Shown here: positions 13,584-25,322 of the stretch, piece by piece
Position numbering within the stretch: position 1 is the stretch's first letter
How the letters are laid out: every line of letters starts with the position of its first letter
Source of the DNA: Medicago truncatula
Lineage: Eukaryota > Streptophyta > Magnoliopsida > Fabales > Fabaceae
Direction of reading: 5' to 3'
NCBI RefSeq assembly: GCF_003473485.1
Contig: NC_053045.1
Span: 59,500,494 to 59,564,493 of the forward strand
DNA: 64,000 bases
Made by a program: the position numbers and the translations under genes
The notes under the pieces: model-generated
Databases searched by the model: none
What the model was told of the DNA's origin: nothing
The model's input: only the letters and a program-made list of their open reading frames with translations

Positions 13584-16500
13584 TGAAATGTAATCATGAT
13601 GATAGTAGAAATGAAATATTAACAAATAATGCAATTGGATGTAGAAATTTAGTTCATTCTATTGGATATTAGACTTGTTTTTATTTTAGATGGATATAAG
13701 TTTGTTGTGTAACTAGAGCTGATGATACTGCAACGAATTATTACATCAATTTAGCGAGTTACATTTACATTACATTTTTTCTTGGTACATAGAACAGTGG
13801 AAGCTTTTCTTGCAAGATTGGTTTAGCATTTGTTTCCACATTGATTTTCGTTAAAATGTTTGTATTAATATTGTCGTTTGTCAAATTTTATCTGAAATTT
13901 TGTTGCGATTGAGCAGTTGACAACTGCTACTGTGAATCTTGAGCTACCCCGACGTAATTTTCAGTAGCTCTAATGTGTAGCTTCTGATTCATAGTGATGT
14001 TCGAATCCCCAAGCATACATGTAGAGTGCTTGTTCAGATGTAACCTTGACTGTAAATATGTAATGGAATGGGGGGATGTCTTGGATTGATTTGTTTTGAA
14101 TTGCTTACTTCAAATACGGTTATTTGAACAATATAGTTGTTGGTGTCTTATCTTAGGTGTTGCTGGGTTCTGGGTTTGGAGAAAAAGGGTATGATGATGA
14201 AGAAGGATTTTGGGTTTCATCTCACTCACGTGTCTCTTTTCTTCCCTCATGTGCCATTTACCTTTTTAATTTCTTTTTTTGTTTTTAATTCATTAATTGC
14301 CACGTGCCATCCACTCATTTAAGTGAATGGCTACATGGGGTCAAAATTAGGGGGTCTATGAATTGTAAATGGGGGTAAAGTTAGGGGCTAGAAAGTGTTT
14401 TTTTTAATTGGAGGTTAAAATTGCTACCATAACAAACATGAGGGGTCAAAAGTGCGTTTAATCCCTTATTAAAAAATAAAGCCGGCGGTACTGTTCATGA
14501 TGATTAGTTAAATAGAACAGCAAATGTAACCACTTGATCATGAATGTATGAGTTTGTTCTGTCTAATGCCAACAGTAGTCCAGGTTTCAATACTGATGTT
14601 CTGTATGTTTTTATGTTCCTCGATTCAATGAGCCATCTAGAAGGTTAGAGGAACTGTTTTCTTCTCTATTACTAAATAACATACGACAAATATTGTGTGT
14701 TGCATTATATTATATTGATTCAAGACAGTTGATTTTGAACATTTTACTCTTTTAAACTTGACAGAGTAAGAAAAACAAAATAATCACTGATCATACATTA
14801 CTTTACCATTTATTTAACAGAAAACTTCCAACCACTACTCCATGAACCTTGATTATAACCACGGATGTCACATTCCATTTCTTGTTCAGCCCAATAGGTC
14901 TCTATTTGAGAGGGGTAATGTGCTGTGCAATAGAAGTTGGAGGATAGTGATTATTAATTTATTTATAGGCTAGATTGGAAAAGAGGCAGGTGATTCTCCG
15001 AAGCTTCTTACTGAGGGTGAACGAGACCAAATTTTCTTCTTCAGCTTCGTCTGTCCTTGGCAGCAAGCGTAGCAATCATGGTTTGCTGCCCTTAGACCAT
15101 TTAATAGTTTTTTCATTCAACATTATTCAACACACACTTTTTTAATTCTCAACACTCCACATCATTTTTTCTCTTATTCAACATTCGTTCAACTTTTACC
15201 CTCTTCAATGGTTTTTCATTCAACACTTTACCCCACCACTTTTTATTTCTTATTCTTATTTAATTTTATATTTACATAAAATTACAATTATTGATTATAA
15301 TTAAATTAAAAAACACTTAACAATTTTTGTTTTTGTTTTTTGTAGAAACAAAATTTATTTAAATAATTTATTTTTATTTTCTTAACTTAAAATGCAATAC
15401 AATAAATTAAGCACGCGACACGCAAATAATTTAAAATACAAGGCAACATACTAATAGAAAGATAATAATATTAAGATAGTGGAATTTTTTATTTTTTATT
15501 TTTGTCTTCAAATCAAATGAACCAAGTCTCTCTATTTATAGACCAAAAAAAAAAATCATGAATTTTGGTAAAAAAAATAAAAAAAAATCATTTATCATGA
15601 AATAATTGAGTTTAAATAATTAAGATGAGATTAATTCAGCAAGCCAATCAACAAGCGCCACATGAAAGACCAGTCGCGCCTGTCAGGCGTGTGTAGTGCA
15701 CACTGCCTACAAACCACTTGTTTTGCGCCACATCATCTTCAACTTGCCCAACCATTCTCTCATTCAACATGTTGAATGCATTCAACATCTCTCTCCTCCA
15801 CATCATCATTCAACACACCATTGGAGCACTTCCACTTGTTGAAGGTAGCTTTCAACATAGCAATTCAACACCATTGGACATGGTTAATGCCCAGAGGCAT
15901 GCACTTTTTCTAAGGAAAAAATAAAAATCCATGTTCTTAAGTGACTGGCGTCCTCTCATATGAAGGACACATGGAACGTATTGACTAAATGGCTTTTCTT
16001 TAGTAAAAAAAAAAAGGCTTTTCTTCACTATGCTTTACCGTTTCACCTTTACGTTGTAGCAACTGAGCCATTGAAAGTGATGTGCATTTTAGCTTCCTTT
16101 TGTCTTTATATTCCATTATGAGTATATGTTGGCTTCGAAATGGATTTTATGAGTGTGAGACATCCCTCACCTTAAAAATTGGTGGTTGAGTTGATCATTG
16201 AACTCAAATTTTAAGATAATATCATTGCTATGCAAGTTCAGTTGGGTAAGCTGCAAACCTGAAACCGTTAAAACCAGCTAAATTTATATTTTTAACCAAA
16301 AACCAGCTAAATTTTATACGCAGCATGGTATGAATATGATGGTGCCCAAAACTTAAAAATAAAATTAATGAACAAGCAAACACCAGATGAGACTGAAACT
16401 AACTTTTTTATTATTATTATAAATTCATATAGAACAATTAGTCTTGGCCTCGTAGGATTGATATCCAACGTTGAATTAATTAATCTGTTGGAGTCACCGA
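13584..16500. other. Intergenic region between RBL14 and the S-protein homologue
   Basis: No convincing gene. 15110-15880 is unusual in repeating the words CATTCAAC / TTCAACA many times and may be a transposon-derived tract; I could not fix termini. 14130-14470 contains GGGG-rich sequence of repetitive look. The rest is AT-rich. Confidence 0.4.
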
Positions 16501-16911
16501 TCAATTTGGCCAATTATACATGAATTCCCATAATCCTGTTTGTCCATTTAAACCATAAATACCTTCAGAAGCCACTAGCCATGAACATCCAGTGTCACAT
16601 CGTACGTGGTCCCTGGCATAGTTATACGCCTCAATATAATACTGAGGAACTTTTCCCCACGCCAAATCACAGAAAAATAGAGTAGTTCTAAGAAAATTAA
16701 CATTGAAGTTCCACCCAAATTCTTCCCCATCTGCTATGTTCTGCTTGCCCAGGTCATCGTCTCCTGATTTGCAATGTAAGCTCATGTTTTTCCCAGACCC
16801 AAGTCTGTTTTTTATGCTCACATGTTTGGTGCCTGCAACAAGGCTGCATAATCCAATTACAAGAAACAGGATCATGACATGGTTTACCTTACATAAATAT
16901 TGTGCTTCCAT
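16501..16911 (-). CDS. S-protein homologue (SPH), plant self-incompatibility protein S1 family
   Basis: Small secreted protein of 136 residues in one exon, the usual size and structure for the family. An N-terminal signal peptide (hydrophobic MILFLVIGLCSLVAG, about residues 13-27) precedes a mature domain with HVSIKNRL, LHCKSGDDDLG, GWNFNVNF, TTLFFCDLAW and VRCDTGCSWLVASEGIYG. These include the four cysteines expected to form two disulfides (LHC, FFC, VRC, GCS). The founding member is the poppy stigma S determinant, but most SPH genes have unknown roles in other tissues, so none is assigned here. It stands alone, whereas SPH genes often occur in clusters. Intact and probably functional. Confidence 0.93.
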   Translation of the reverse strand: MEAQYLCKVNHVMILFLVIGLCSLVAGTKHVSIKNRLGSGKNMSLHCKSGDDDLGKQNIADGEEFGWNFNVNFLRTTLFFCDLAWGKVPQYYIEAYNYARDHVRCDTGCSWLVASEGIYGLNGQTGLWEFMYNWPN

Positions 16912-16994
16912 TTAGGCTACCCTTTTGGTTCTTTGAAGAAGAGAACATATATTATATTTTGGGTGATAGAGAAGGGATATTATTTTAGCATATA

Positions 16995-17139
16995 CTTCCT
17001 CCGTTTTTAAATATAAGTAAAATTGACTTTTTATATTCATTCATTTAATGATATATGTGGTCCATATTATTAATCACATACATCATTAAATGAATGAATC
17101 TAAAAAGTCAATTTTACTTATATTTAGAAACGGATAGAG
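16995..17139. mobile_element. Stowaway-like (Tc1/mariner) MITE
   Basis: Termini CTTCCTCCGTTTTTAAATAT and CTCTATCCGTTTCTAAATAT (complement of right end) continue as inverted repeats through AAGTAAAATTGACTTTTTA. TA dinucleotides flank both ends. About 145 bp, non-coding. It lies about 80 bp upstream of the SPH start codon. Confidence 0.85.
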
Positions 17140-17559
17140 TATATGTATAATTTGCTATCGTTCAGCCATTGGTTTTGCTGTGCTGTGCTAAAGGGGAAAA
17201 AACAGAAAGAATAAATTTAATTAAATTCATTACTTGTTACTTGTAATTGCAGAATTCCGTTCCTACCATGCACCACCACACTTGTTAAGTTCAAACAGAA
17301 CTATTTTGAATTTCATTTAATAATATAGTTTGTGAGGAAAAATGTATGTCAGAGATTACTCTATTGCTAGCATTTCTCTTCAAGCTGGTATTGCAAAAGA
17401 GTAATTGTCCTTTTGAAATATCTCAATTATTTTTTTTTCTTTTTGACTAGATTATTTTTTCTTATAGTATGGGATTTACTCTTTTCCATAATAAGACCAT
17501 GGACACATCAAAAAGTTTGACTTTCTGACTATTTTATTTGATAGTATATTTAAAAATGT

Positions 17560-18327
17560 TGGGGGTGTTCGCGGTGCAGTTTGGTTCAGTTTTGAGCATA
17601 AAAGTCATCCAAACCGCGAGATAAAAAAGCATGCGGTTTGATTCGGTTGATTTTTAAAAAGTCTTTCCAACCAAACCAAACCAATGTGACTTTGATTGGT
17701 TCAGTTGATGCGGTTTATCGCGAGATAAAAAAATATTACATTAATTCTAATATTGCCAACTTATTACAAAATAAACATAGGACATTTTATATTGCTGTTT
17801 ACATGATAAAATATGACTATACAATTATACATGAATTGCATAGATCCTAAATTTTTATTTTCAATACCAACAATGTATTGTTCTCCTTTAATATAGTCAT
17901 ATATTACATGTGTCATAAACTAGCATAAAATACCACCAAAGTTATATGGGCAACTCCATCATCCAAAAATAACATTTCAATACCAAACAATTTTAGATAT
18001 CTTTATAGCATAACATTTTAGTACTAAGTAATTTTAAATATCCAAAAAAAAAAAAAACCTGAAGTTCCAAAATAACATTACAATACCAATAAAAGTTATC
18101 TTTCCAAAATAACATCAGAACCAAAATAACATTTAAGAACCAATAAAAGATATTCTTGCGGTTTGGTTTGGTTTGGTTCGACTTCTCAGATGTAAACCGT
18201 AAACTGAACCGAACTGCGCGGTTCAGTGCAAATTCATTCGATCAAAGTGCGGTTTTTTGCGGTTTCGGTTTGAATTGGTTTGATTTGCGGTTTTTCTATT
18301 GGGTTGGTTCGGTTTTGAACACCCCTA
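17560..18327. mobile_element. Probable hAT-like non-autonomous element
   Basis: Ends TGGGGGTGTTC and TAGGGGTGTTC (complement) are inverted. Subterminal regions at both ends are packed with GGTTTGGTT / AACCGAACC words. The flanking 8-mers AAAAATGT and CAAAATAA match poorly, so the insertion boundary is not proven. Confidence 0.55.
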
Positions 18328-18386
18328 CAAAATAATACTTATTTGGAGTAAAATCATTTAGTACTTAGCATGACTGTTTTTTTTTT

Positions 18387-18923
18387 GGTTAAATATGTTT
18401 TTGGTTCCTATAAAATAGGGAACTTCTAAGTTTAGTCCTTACTTAATTTTAATAAGTTTTTTAGTCCCTACAAAAAAAATTACTTCTAATTTTAGTCCCT
18501 GTTACAACAAAGTTTGTTTAATTATCCTTAAACTCTTAAATTTTTGAACGATTTTTTTTAGACAAGTTTAAACACTATGAGTGATTCATTTACTAAAATT
18601 TAGAATTTTTTTAACATGAAACAAATTAAATATGAATATTTCAAAACGAAAAAAGTTAAAGATAAAATTAACAAAATCAGGATGTAGTAATTAAATTTTG
18701 CGACAATATTTTGTACAGGAACTTTTAGTAATGTGTTTAACACGTCTGCAAGAAATTATTCAAAAACTCATGAGTTTAAGCATAAATTAAACAAATTTGA
18801 ATTGAGGAGGGACTAATACTGAGTGCAGATTTTTTTTTTTAGGAACTAAAAGAATTATTAAAATTAAATAAGGACTAAACTTAAAAGGTCCCAATTTTAT
18901 AGGGATTAAAAACATATTTAACC
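18387..18923. mobile_element. 537-bp inverted-repeat MITE (GGTTAAATATGTTTTTGGT family)
   Basis: Left terminus GGTTAAATATGTTTTTGGTT, right terminus (complement) GGTTAAATATGTTTTTAATC, with subterminal TTTAGTCCCTAC / GGGACTAAA words. Poly-T on both sides hides the target duplication. A relative sits at 43184-43634. Confidence 0.7.
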
Positions 18924-19218
18924 TTTTTTTAGAGAAGCGCTTACCGATGAATGTTTGAACTGAAGAAATAATTTTTTTTGTGTTGTTTCCTTTTTAGGTA
19001 TTGTGTTTTATGCTTTTACCATGTTTTTCTTTTTCTTCAATTTATAGAAAAATCAAGGGTTAATAGGTCTTTATCCCCTGTAATATAAGTCATTTCTGGT
19101 TTTCCCTCTGTAAAATTTTTATTTTGATTCGCCCTACTGTAAAATATTTTTGTTTTGATTTACCCTAATAGGCCAAACAAAAACGAAAATTTCTTAAAAA
19201 AATAAATAAAATTGCTAC

Positions 19219-19455
19219 AAGTGATTTGATGGAAGGTTCATACTTGATATGTTATGCATATAAATAAGTGAATCAAAACATCTTTCATCCATGCTCGATT
19301 ACATATAAATAAGTGATTTGATGGAAGGTTCATACTTGATATGTTATGCATCGTACAACGACGGTTATTTGATTGTGACGTTAATTTACATTGTTGATGT
19401 TAACTTTAATTCAGTTTAAGTAGGTTCATGTAAACTATGAACCTACTTAAACTGA
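19219..19455. repeat. 41-bp direct duplication followed by an 18-bp-arm hairpin
   Basis: The segment starting aagtgatttgatggaagg occurs at 19219-19259 and again at 19311-19351. At 19411-19428 and 19438-19455 the word TCAGTTTAAGTAGGTTCA is perfectly inverted around a 9-base loop. Related CTCAGTTTACATGAC words continue to about 19575. Origin unknown; probably the core of a degraded fold-back element. Confidence 0.6.
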
Positions 19456-20656
19456 GTTTCAGCATGTACACTCAAACTCAGTTTACATGACATACTTAAA
19501 CTAGATTTACACTATCTACGTAATCTAAGTTTAAGTATGTACACTCAAACTCAATTTATATGACTTACTTAAATTGAGTTTTGGAAGAGGAAAAAAGGAA
19601 GAGGGGTTAGTTTTCAGGGTGAATTGGTGAGTTTAAAAATTAAATTTTATTTAAGGGTAATTTTGTCATTTCTAGGTATAATCAGGAACATATGGAGTGT
19701 AATTAGAAAAACTGACGGATTCAAAAATTAAATATATAAATGGTAAAAAATTTCTCAAGAAGTTTCATATTTTAGAGAAATAAAATATCCTGTAAGTATT
19801 TACCGTCGTTATTATTGGTTTGAACCGTTACCTTTATGTGTTAATTATGATTTAGATTCTTGGTTTGAATTTGAGATAATGCAAATGAGTCGAAAAAGGG
19901 ATGATGCTCATCAATGTTTGAACATTTTCTTTATAGCATTTTTGAACATTGTTGGTACATCACAATTGTTCATGTGTGTAAATTTAGTAGTTAGAATAAA
20001 AGTCAAATATTTTTAATGATCCTATGAAAGTGATTTCTCGACATTGTAAAGGTTTTTTGCACATGGTGCATATGAATTGCATCCTTAGTATGCACGGTAA
20101 AATATGAAAAATGTGTTATTTATACATCTAATCATATTTGTTTATTAAATAGTTTAGTTGCTAAAAATTTACCTTTTGAATTAAATAAGTGGAAAATACA
20201 GAGATCCAACTCTGACCATTATTATACTACTTGTATATTAAATATTTAAAGTATATCCATGTGAGATTTTTTTTACCCTTTTTCCTAGGAACAATTTAAT
20301 TGACTACATGTCTAAGATGTTTCTACACCGTACATTGTTGTCTTACAAAAAATATATATGTGATCAAATCTTGTATTGGTCATATTGGGTTGAAGTTGAG
20401 TGATTTGCTTGTTGGTTGTATCATAATTAATTGATGTTGGAATCAATTGATGTAGAATCGATTGACACTTAAATCAACTAGCCATAGTTGTTGGTAACCA
20501 TATCAATTAGAAGTTTGAAATTAATTTCAACTATAATATGGGTATATACATTTCAACATGAAAAGCATCACATGTTCCAACCTTTTAAGCATATGATCAT
20601 CAACAAGCAACATCCATTGAATTACTTAAAGCTCCATCAAATTGAGTTTCAATATA

Positions 20657-20840
20657 GAGGAATGATATATGTACAACTATATGTGACAACTTTCATTTTC
20701 TCTCTTTTCATTGACCCAAAACAATATAGAGAGAGAGAGAGAAAAAAAAAAGGAAGAGAGAGAATAAGAATATAATGTGAATATGGGATAGAAAGTTGTC
20801 AAAAAGTTGTAATAAAGTGGTTGTACAAATATCATTTCTC
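20657..20840. mobile_element. 184-bp Mutator-like MITE (copy D)
   Basis: Third full copy of the family at 78-261. Left terminus GAGGAATGATATATGTACAA, right terminus (complement) GAGAAATGATATTTGTACAA. Flanking 9-mers TTCAATATA (20648-20656) and TTTAATATA (20841-20849) match at 8 of 9. Confidence 0.86.
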
Positions 20841-20849
20841 TTTAATATA

Positions 20850-22103
20850 ACTTTGTAATTTCTTCAAGTCCAAAGATGCCAACACGCCATCATAAAGATA
20901 AAAATAGGTTGTCACCTTCTCTCTTGCTCTCCAAAATTGTTGCTATATAGATTCTTGAAGATCCATTTCTTACAAATAAGTTTAACCTATCTGCTATATA
21001 ATATATTACACTTTTATCTATTTACAATAGGTCAAAAGTAGATATAGTAAAAAAATTACTATAGATAGAAAATAAATACATAAATTAAACTTGAAGTTGT
21101 ATGTGAAATATTATATTCATGAATGATTGGTTTAGAATGCTTAGAAATATTCACCTCTCACAATCAAATTGGTTCCACGCGGATACATACAGGTGAGAAC
21201 GTAGTAGCGTTCGTAGTAGGAATAAGCCGCACTGTTATGAATCCTACCCTAGGCTCATACACGTCACGACAACAGTAGCACCCAGTCTCACTCACACTAT
21301 TTATTACATGTACTATCTTATTTGATGAATACAAAATTAATTGCACACATAACTAACTAAGTGCAATTGAGAAGGTGTGAAATTATTCCTCAAATTTCTT
21401 CCGTAGAAGAAATCAAAGTTTCATATCAGGAGGTAAGCATCTAAACTTTCATGTTATTACTTTTTTTTTATAGATTGCTTCACCTGGAAATAAACGTGTT
21501 TTCCAACACTAGAATTTGAATATTAATTAATTTTGCCATTTCAAGGTTGTAGAAGTTTAACCTATCTGTACATACCTACATAGCAGTTGAACGCCCGGAA
21601 CTACGTTTTTGTAATTTGATTCAGTGCTACACACGTATATATATATTCACTCTTTCATGGTTACAAATACTTCATCACACATGCACGCAGAAACATAAGA
21701 AACAGAATCACAGAACAAACATTGAAACTTTGAATCATCCAAGAAACAAAAACAGAACCAGCAAGGAAGAGCATGTAACAACAACTACCAGATCACTACC
21801 GAAACCAATTAGCGAGTTTGAGGCTAGAGCTATATATATATATAAGAAAATTTCCATCGTTCACACAAACAAATACTTAGTATATCTTCAAACAATATAG
21901 ACTTATCAAATTACAATATTATTTCTCCTTCAAAAAATATACAGTCTTATTTTCTTGTTTTCTTGTTAAAAAGAAAAAATAATTAATTTCTCAAAAGCAT
22001 GTGATAAATTAATCCACTCACTCTTAAATTTTCCACAATCTTGTACGTGAGTATTCTTCTTAAATTAATAATAAACAGTAATTTTTTTTAGTAAAACAAC
22101 TAG
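20850..22103. other. Gene-free intergenic stretch
   Basis: Short ORFs only, including a 94-codon one at 21616-21900 with no domain-like character. I see no RNA gene or bounded repeat. Confidence 0.45.
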
Positions 22104-22112
22104 TAATTATTA

Positions 22113-22482
22113 GGGCTTAAATGCTTACTTGGTCCCTTAAATATTTATTTGGTATCGCTTTGGTCCCATAAGTAATAAAAAGTCTGTTTGGGTCCCTTAA
22201 CTTTATTTAAAGTATCGGTTTGGTCCTTTCTGTTAATTTAATTCAAAAAAATGTTAAGTTTAGGGACCAAACTAATACTAATTAAATAAGTTAAGGAACC
22301 AAACTAATACTAATTAAATAAGTTAAGGGACCAAAATTTAACATTTTTTTGAATTAAATTAACATAAGGGACCAAACCGTTACTTTAACTAAAGTTAAGG
22401 GACCAAAACGGACCTTTTATTACTTAAGGGACCAAAGCGATACCAAATAAATACTTAAGGGACCAAAAAGAGCATTTAAGCC
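22113..22482. mobile_element. 370-bp near-palindromic Mutator-like MITE
   Basis: The whole element is one long inverted repeat built of words such as TTGGTCCCTTAA and TTAAGGGACCAA. Termini are GGGCTTAAATGC and GGCTTAAATGC (complement). A perfect 9-bp direct repeat TAATTATTA flanks it at 22104-22112 and 22483-22491. One central unit, ACCAAACTAATACTAATT, is duplicated in tandem. Confidence 0.85.
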
Positions 22483-23168
22483 TAATTATTATTATTTTTT
22501 GAATATTTATAATTAACTTCAAATCCTTTTAAAAATTGAATTATTTTTTTTTAAAATAATTTATCAATAATTTATATTTATTCCAAAATAATAATAATAT
22601 AAATAAATTATTTTATTTAGTAATAAATTAATTTTACCAAAAAAAAAAATGTCAACAGGTCTACAAGTCATAGCTAGCTAAATTAATAAAAATGTTGAAA
22701 TTGTTACACGTCATACTTGAGGTTCAAATATCAGCTCCTCCACTTGTGTGCATGAATTTTCATTGGCTATTATCATTCTATCTACGAATTTTTTATGTCA
22801 ACTAGCAAAAAGACGAGCACTTACGTGCCTAAGTTCCCGTCTTTCTACTCTTTTTATTGCGTTAAGGTTTGAAAATTAAAAATAGTTTTTTTATTTTTTT
22901 TATTTTATGAAATTTTGATTTTGATTAAAAATATAAATATAAAATTTTTGTTGTTTTCAAGTTATAACAAACAAAACTAACCATGATTATTTATTTTAAT
23001 GACATCAACAATATAACAAAAAAATATAATCTAATTTTTTTAATAACACCAACAACAATCTTTATTATAGAAAAAGTTATTTAATGGTATAATTGGGATA
23101 ATGAAAAAGTAAGTATAAATATACTCATCTAGTTTGTTACACTTTTTAAATGATAAAGAAAAAAAAAG

Positions 23169-23230
<62 letters not shown>
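23169..23230. repeat. Compound (AC)n-(AT)n microsatellite
   Basis: Six AC units run into about 25 uninterrupted AT units, ending at 23230. Likely length-polymorphic. Confidence 0.95.
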
Positions 23231-23233
<3 letters not shown>

Positions 23234-23405
23234 TATCGTGTTTATTACATTTTTTTAATATTTAAATTTATTTTTATCTATTTGTTACATGTGTTATTTG
23301 TATTGAGAATTAAGATCATTTTTGGAAAGAGAAAAAGTCAACCCAAAAGAGCTGAAATGAGTTCTCTATATATATATATGCTATATATAGTTTTTTTATT
23401 AATAC

Positions 23406-24369
23406 TAAGCTGTCAAAACGGGCTACCCGGCCCATTTCGGGCCGGGCCGAGCGGGTTGCAGGCTTTTCAGGGTTGGGCTAAAAAGCCTTGTTTAAATATA
23501 GGCTGGAATAATAGAGCCCGAGCTAACGGGCCAGCCCGCGTGTACTTTTTTTTTAAAAAAATATCCTTTAATGATCTCAACATAACTTGTACAAGCTAAC
23601 AACAAAACACAATCAGTGAACAAAATAATAGCATATAGAAATTAAATATTTATATAATTATAATAACAATATGTTCGGGTGAGTAAAGAAACTAAACGAA
23701 GACAAGAGATATTACTGAAGATTATAGGTATCAGTGTAAGCTTTGTGCAGGCTGTGTTCTAGTAGCCTACAGAGTGTGAAAAATTAGTAGTAGCACCAAT
23801 AATACCTAACATTCTAATAAATGTATTCTTTGGCTTTAATTTGTTAATCAAATATAGACAATTTAAACAAATTTGTATTAAGTTTATAAGAATTGTTATA
23901 ACATATATAGACAATTTACTATCTGTTATATTGGAAAGCTTCTAATGTTATAACAAATACACCCGTATTAAAAGTAATTGCAAGGAGAGAAATTAAGGTG
24001 TGAAAAACTAATCTCTTCGTTAGATATTACTGCAGATGCTTAAAAAACCCATTAAGTCTTTCAATTTCTACACTTGATCGAATACACGGAATGGTTTCAA
24101 CTCAGAATGAAAAATATAGACATTACTTAAAATTGGTTGGAAGCTTATTCCTTGCTCTGCACTTGATCCTTCATTCACTCCACACCAAAACTGAACCAAC
24201 TTATTTTTTTTTTTTGCGGGCTGCCCTTAGCCCGAGCGGGTTGCGGGTTTTTTCGGGCCGGGCTAAAAAGCTCTGGAAAAATTCGGGCTGGAATTTTTGA
24301 GCCCAAACCCTAAGTTTTACTCGGGCTAACGGGCCGGCCCATTCGAACTAGCCCATTTTGACAGCTCTA
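23406..24369. mobile_element. 964-bp non-autonomous hAT element (GAGCTGTCAAAA family)
   Basis: Left end TAAGCTGTCAAAACGGGCTA and right end (complement) TAGAGCTGTCAAAATGGGCT. Eight-bp flanks ATTAATAC (23398-23405) and ATTAACAC (24370-24377) match at 7 of 8, as expected for hAT. Subterminal blocks at both ends are GC-rich with repeated CGGGC/GCCCG words in an otherwise AT-rich region. No transposase. Sister copy at 57927-58613. Confidence 0.85.
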
Positions 24370-24377
24370 ATTAACAC

Positions 24378-25322
24378 CATCTAATATTTAATATATATCG
24401 ATTGTTTTAGAGGAACATTTAATATATTGATTGATGACATTCTATTTAAATCCAACAAGATTTGACCAATTAATTTTCGTAGTTGAGTACAAAAGATATA
24501 CAATTAACACAAAAAAAGACCTTTTTTTTTTTTTTACATTAATATATTCCTTGTTTTGCTATATATTTTATTTTTTTGCCTAAAAAATATTTATTTTTAT
24601 TTATTTTTGGACTGGATCATTTAAGTATTGTTTAGAAAGGAAAAATAATAATTTTATTTGAATAGTCTACAAAGAATATTTTGATTTGACTTATATCAAA
24701 ATACAATATTGTCTTTTTTAAATTAAAAAAAAAAATTACTCACAAAGAAAAAAATATGATAACTACTACTTTTGTTTTTTTGCAAGTCCATCCACTATGG
24801 AAAAAAAATAAAAATTTCAAATCCAATTCCTTCAAGGTTCCACCAACAGAGAAAAAATCCCATCCCATAACAATAAAAATAAAATAACACCCTGGCTTCA
24901 TCATCGATCTAGCCTCACTCATAATATAGGAGTGGTTAATAGTTTTTTTTTAAAGGAGTAATTAATAGTTAATTAGTTACATTTAATTTGAAAATGCTGA
25001 ATATAGTAAAGAAACAAAGTCAAAAGATAAACACCACACGTAGAAAAGCAGTATATGGCATGGTTTTCGTTTAAATACTTCCGCTTGTTCTTTTGAATCT
25101 CACTACTAAGCTGTGACATTAACTTCTTTCTTTGGTCTTATCTGTAAGCCACGTATATAACGTAACAACAAGCTAGTTAGTTTCTGATACCCTTTTTTTG
25201 CTATTATGTAACTAACACCAGTGTCCTTTTTTCTTAGTATCGATCGATCGATCATTCATAATAACCAGCAACGTTAATTTTTGAAGCGATCTGAATAATC
25301 TTGGTGGTGCTGCCGCGACAAC
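24378..25322. other. Intergenic sequence upstream of the CHX gene
   Basis: AT-rich, no gene. The last few hundred bases are the probable CHX promoter and 5' UTR; a GATC repeat (cgatcgatcgatc) lies at about 25240-25252. No element was assigned with confidence. Confidence 0.4.

Noticed and set aside
13245-13634. 129-codon ORF antisense to RBL14
   Set aside because: It is the mirror of the G/T-rich 3' half of RBL14; its Thr/Ile/Pro-rich translation has no domain.
23150-23599. 149-codon plus-strand ORF
   Set aside because: It runs through the AT microsatellite and into the hAT terminus; no protein signal.
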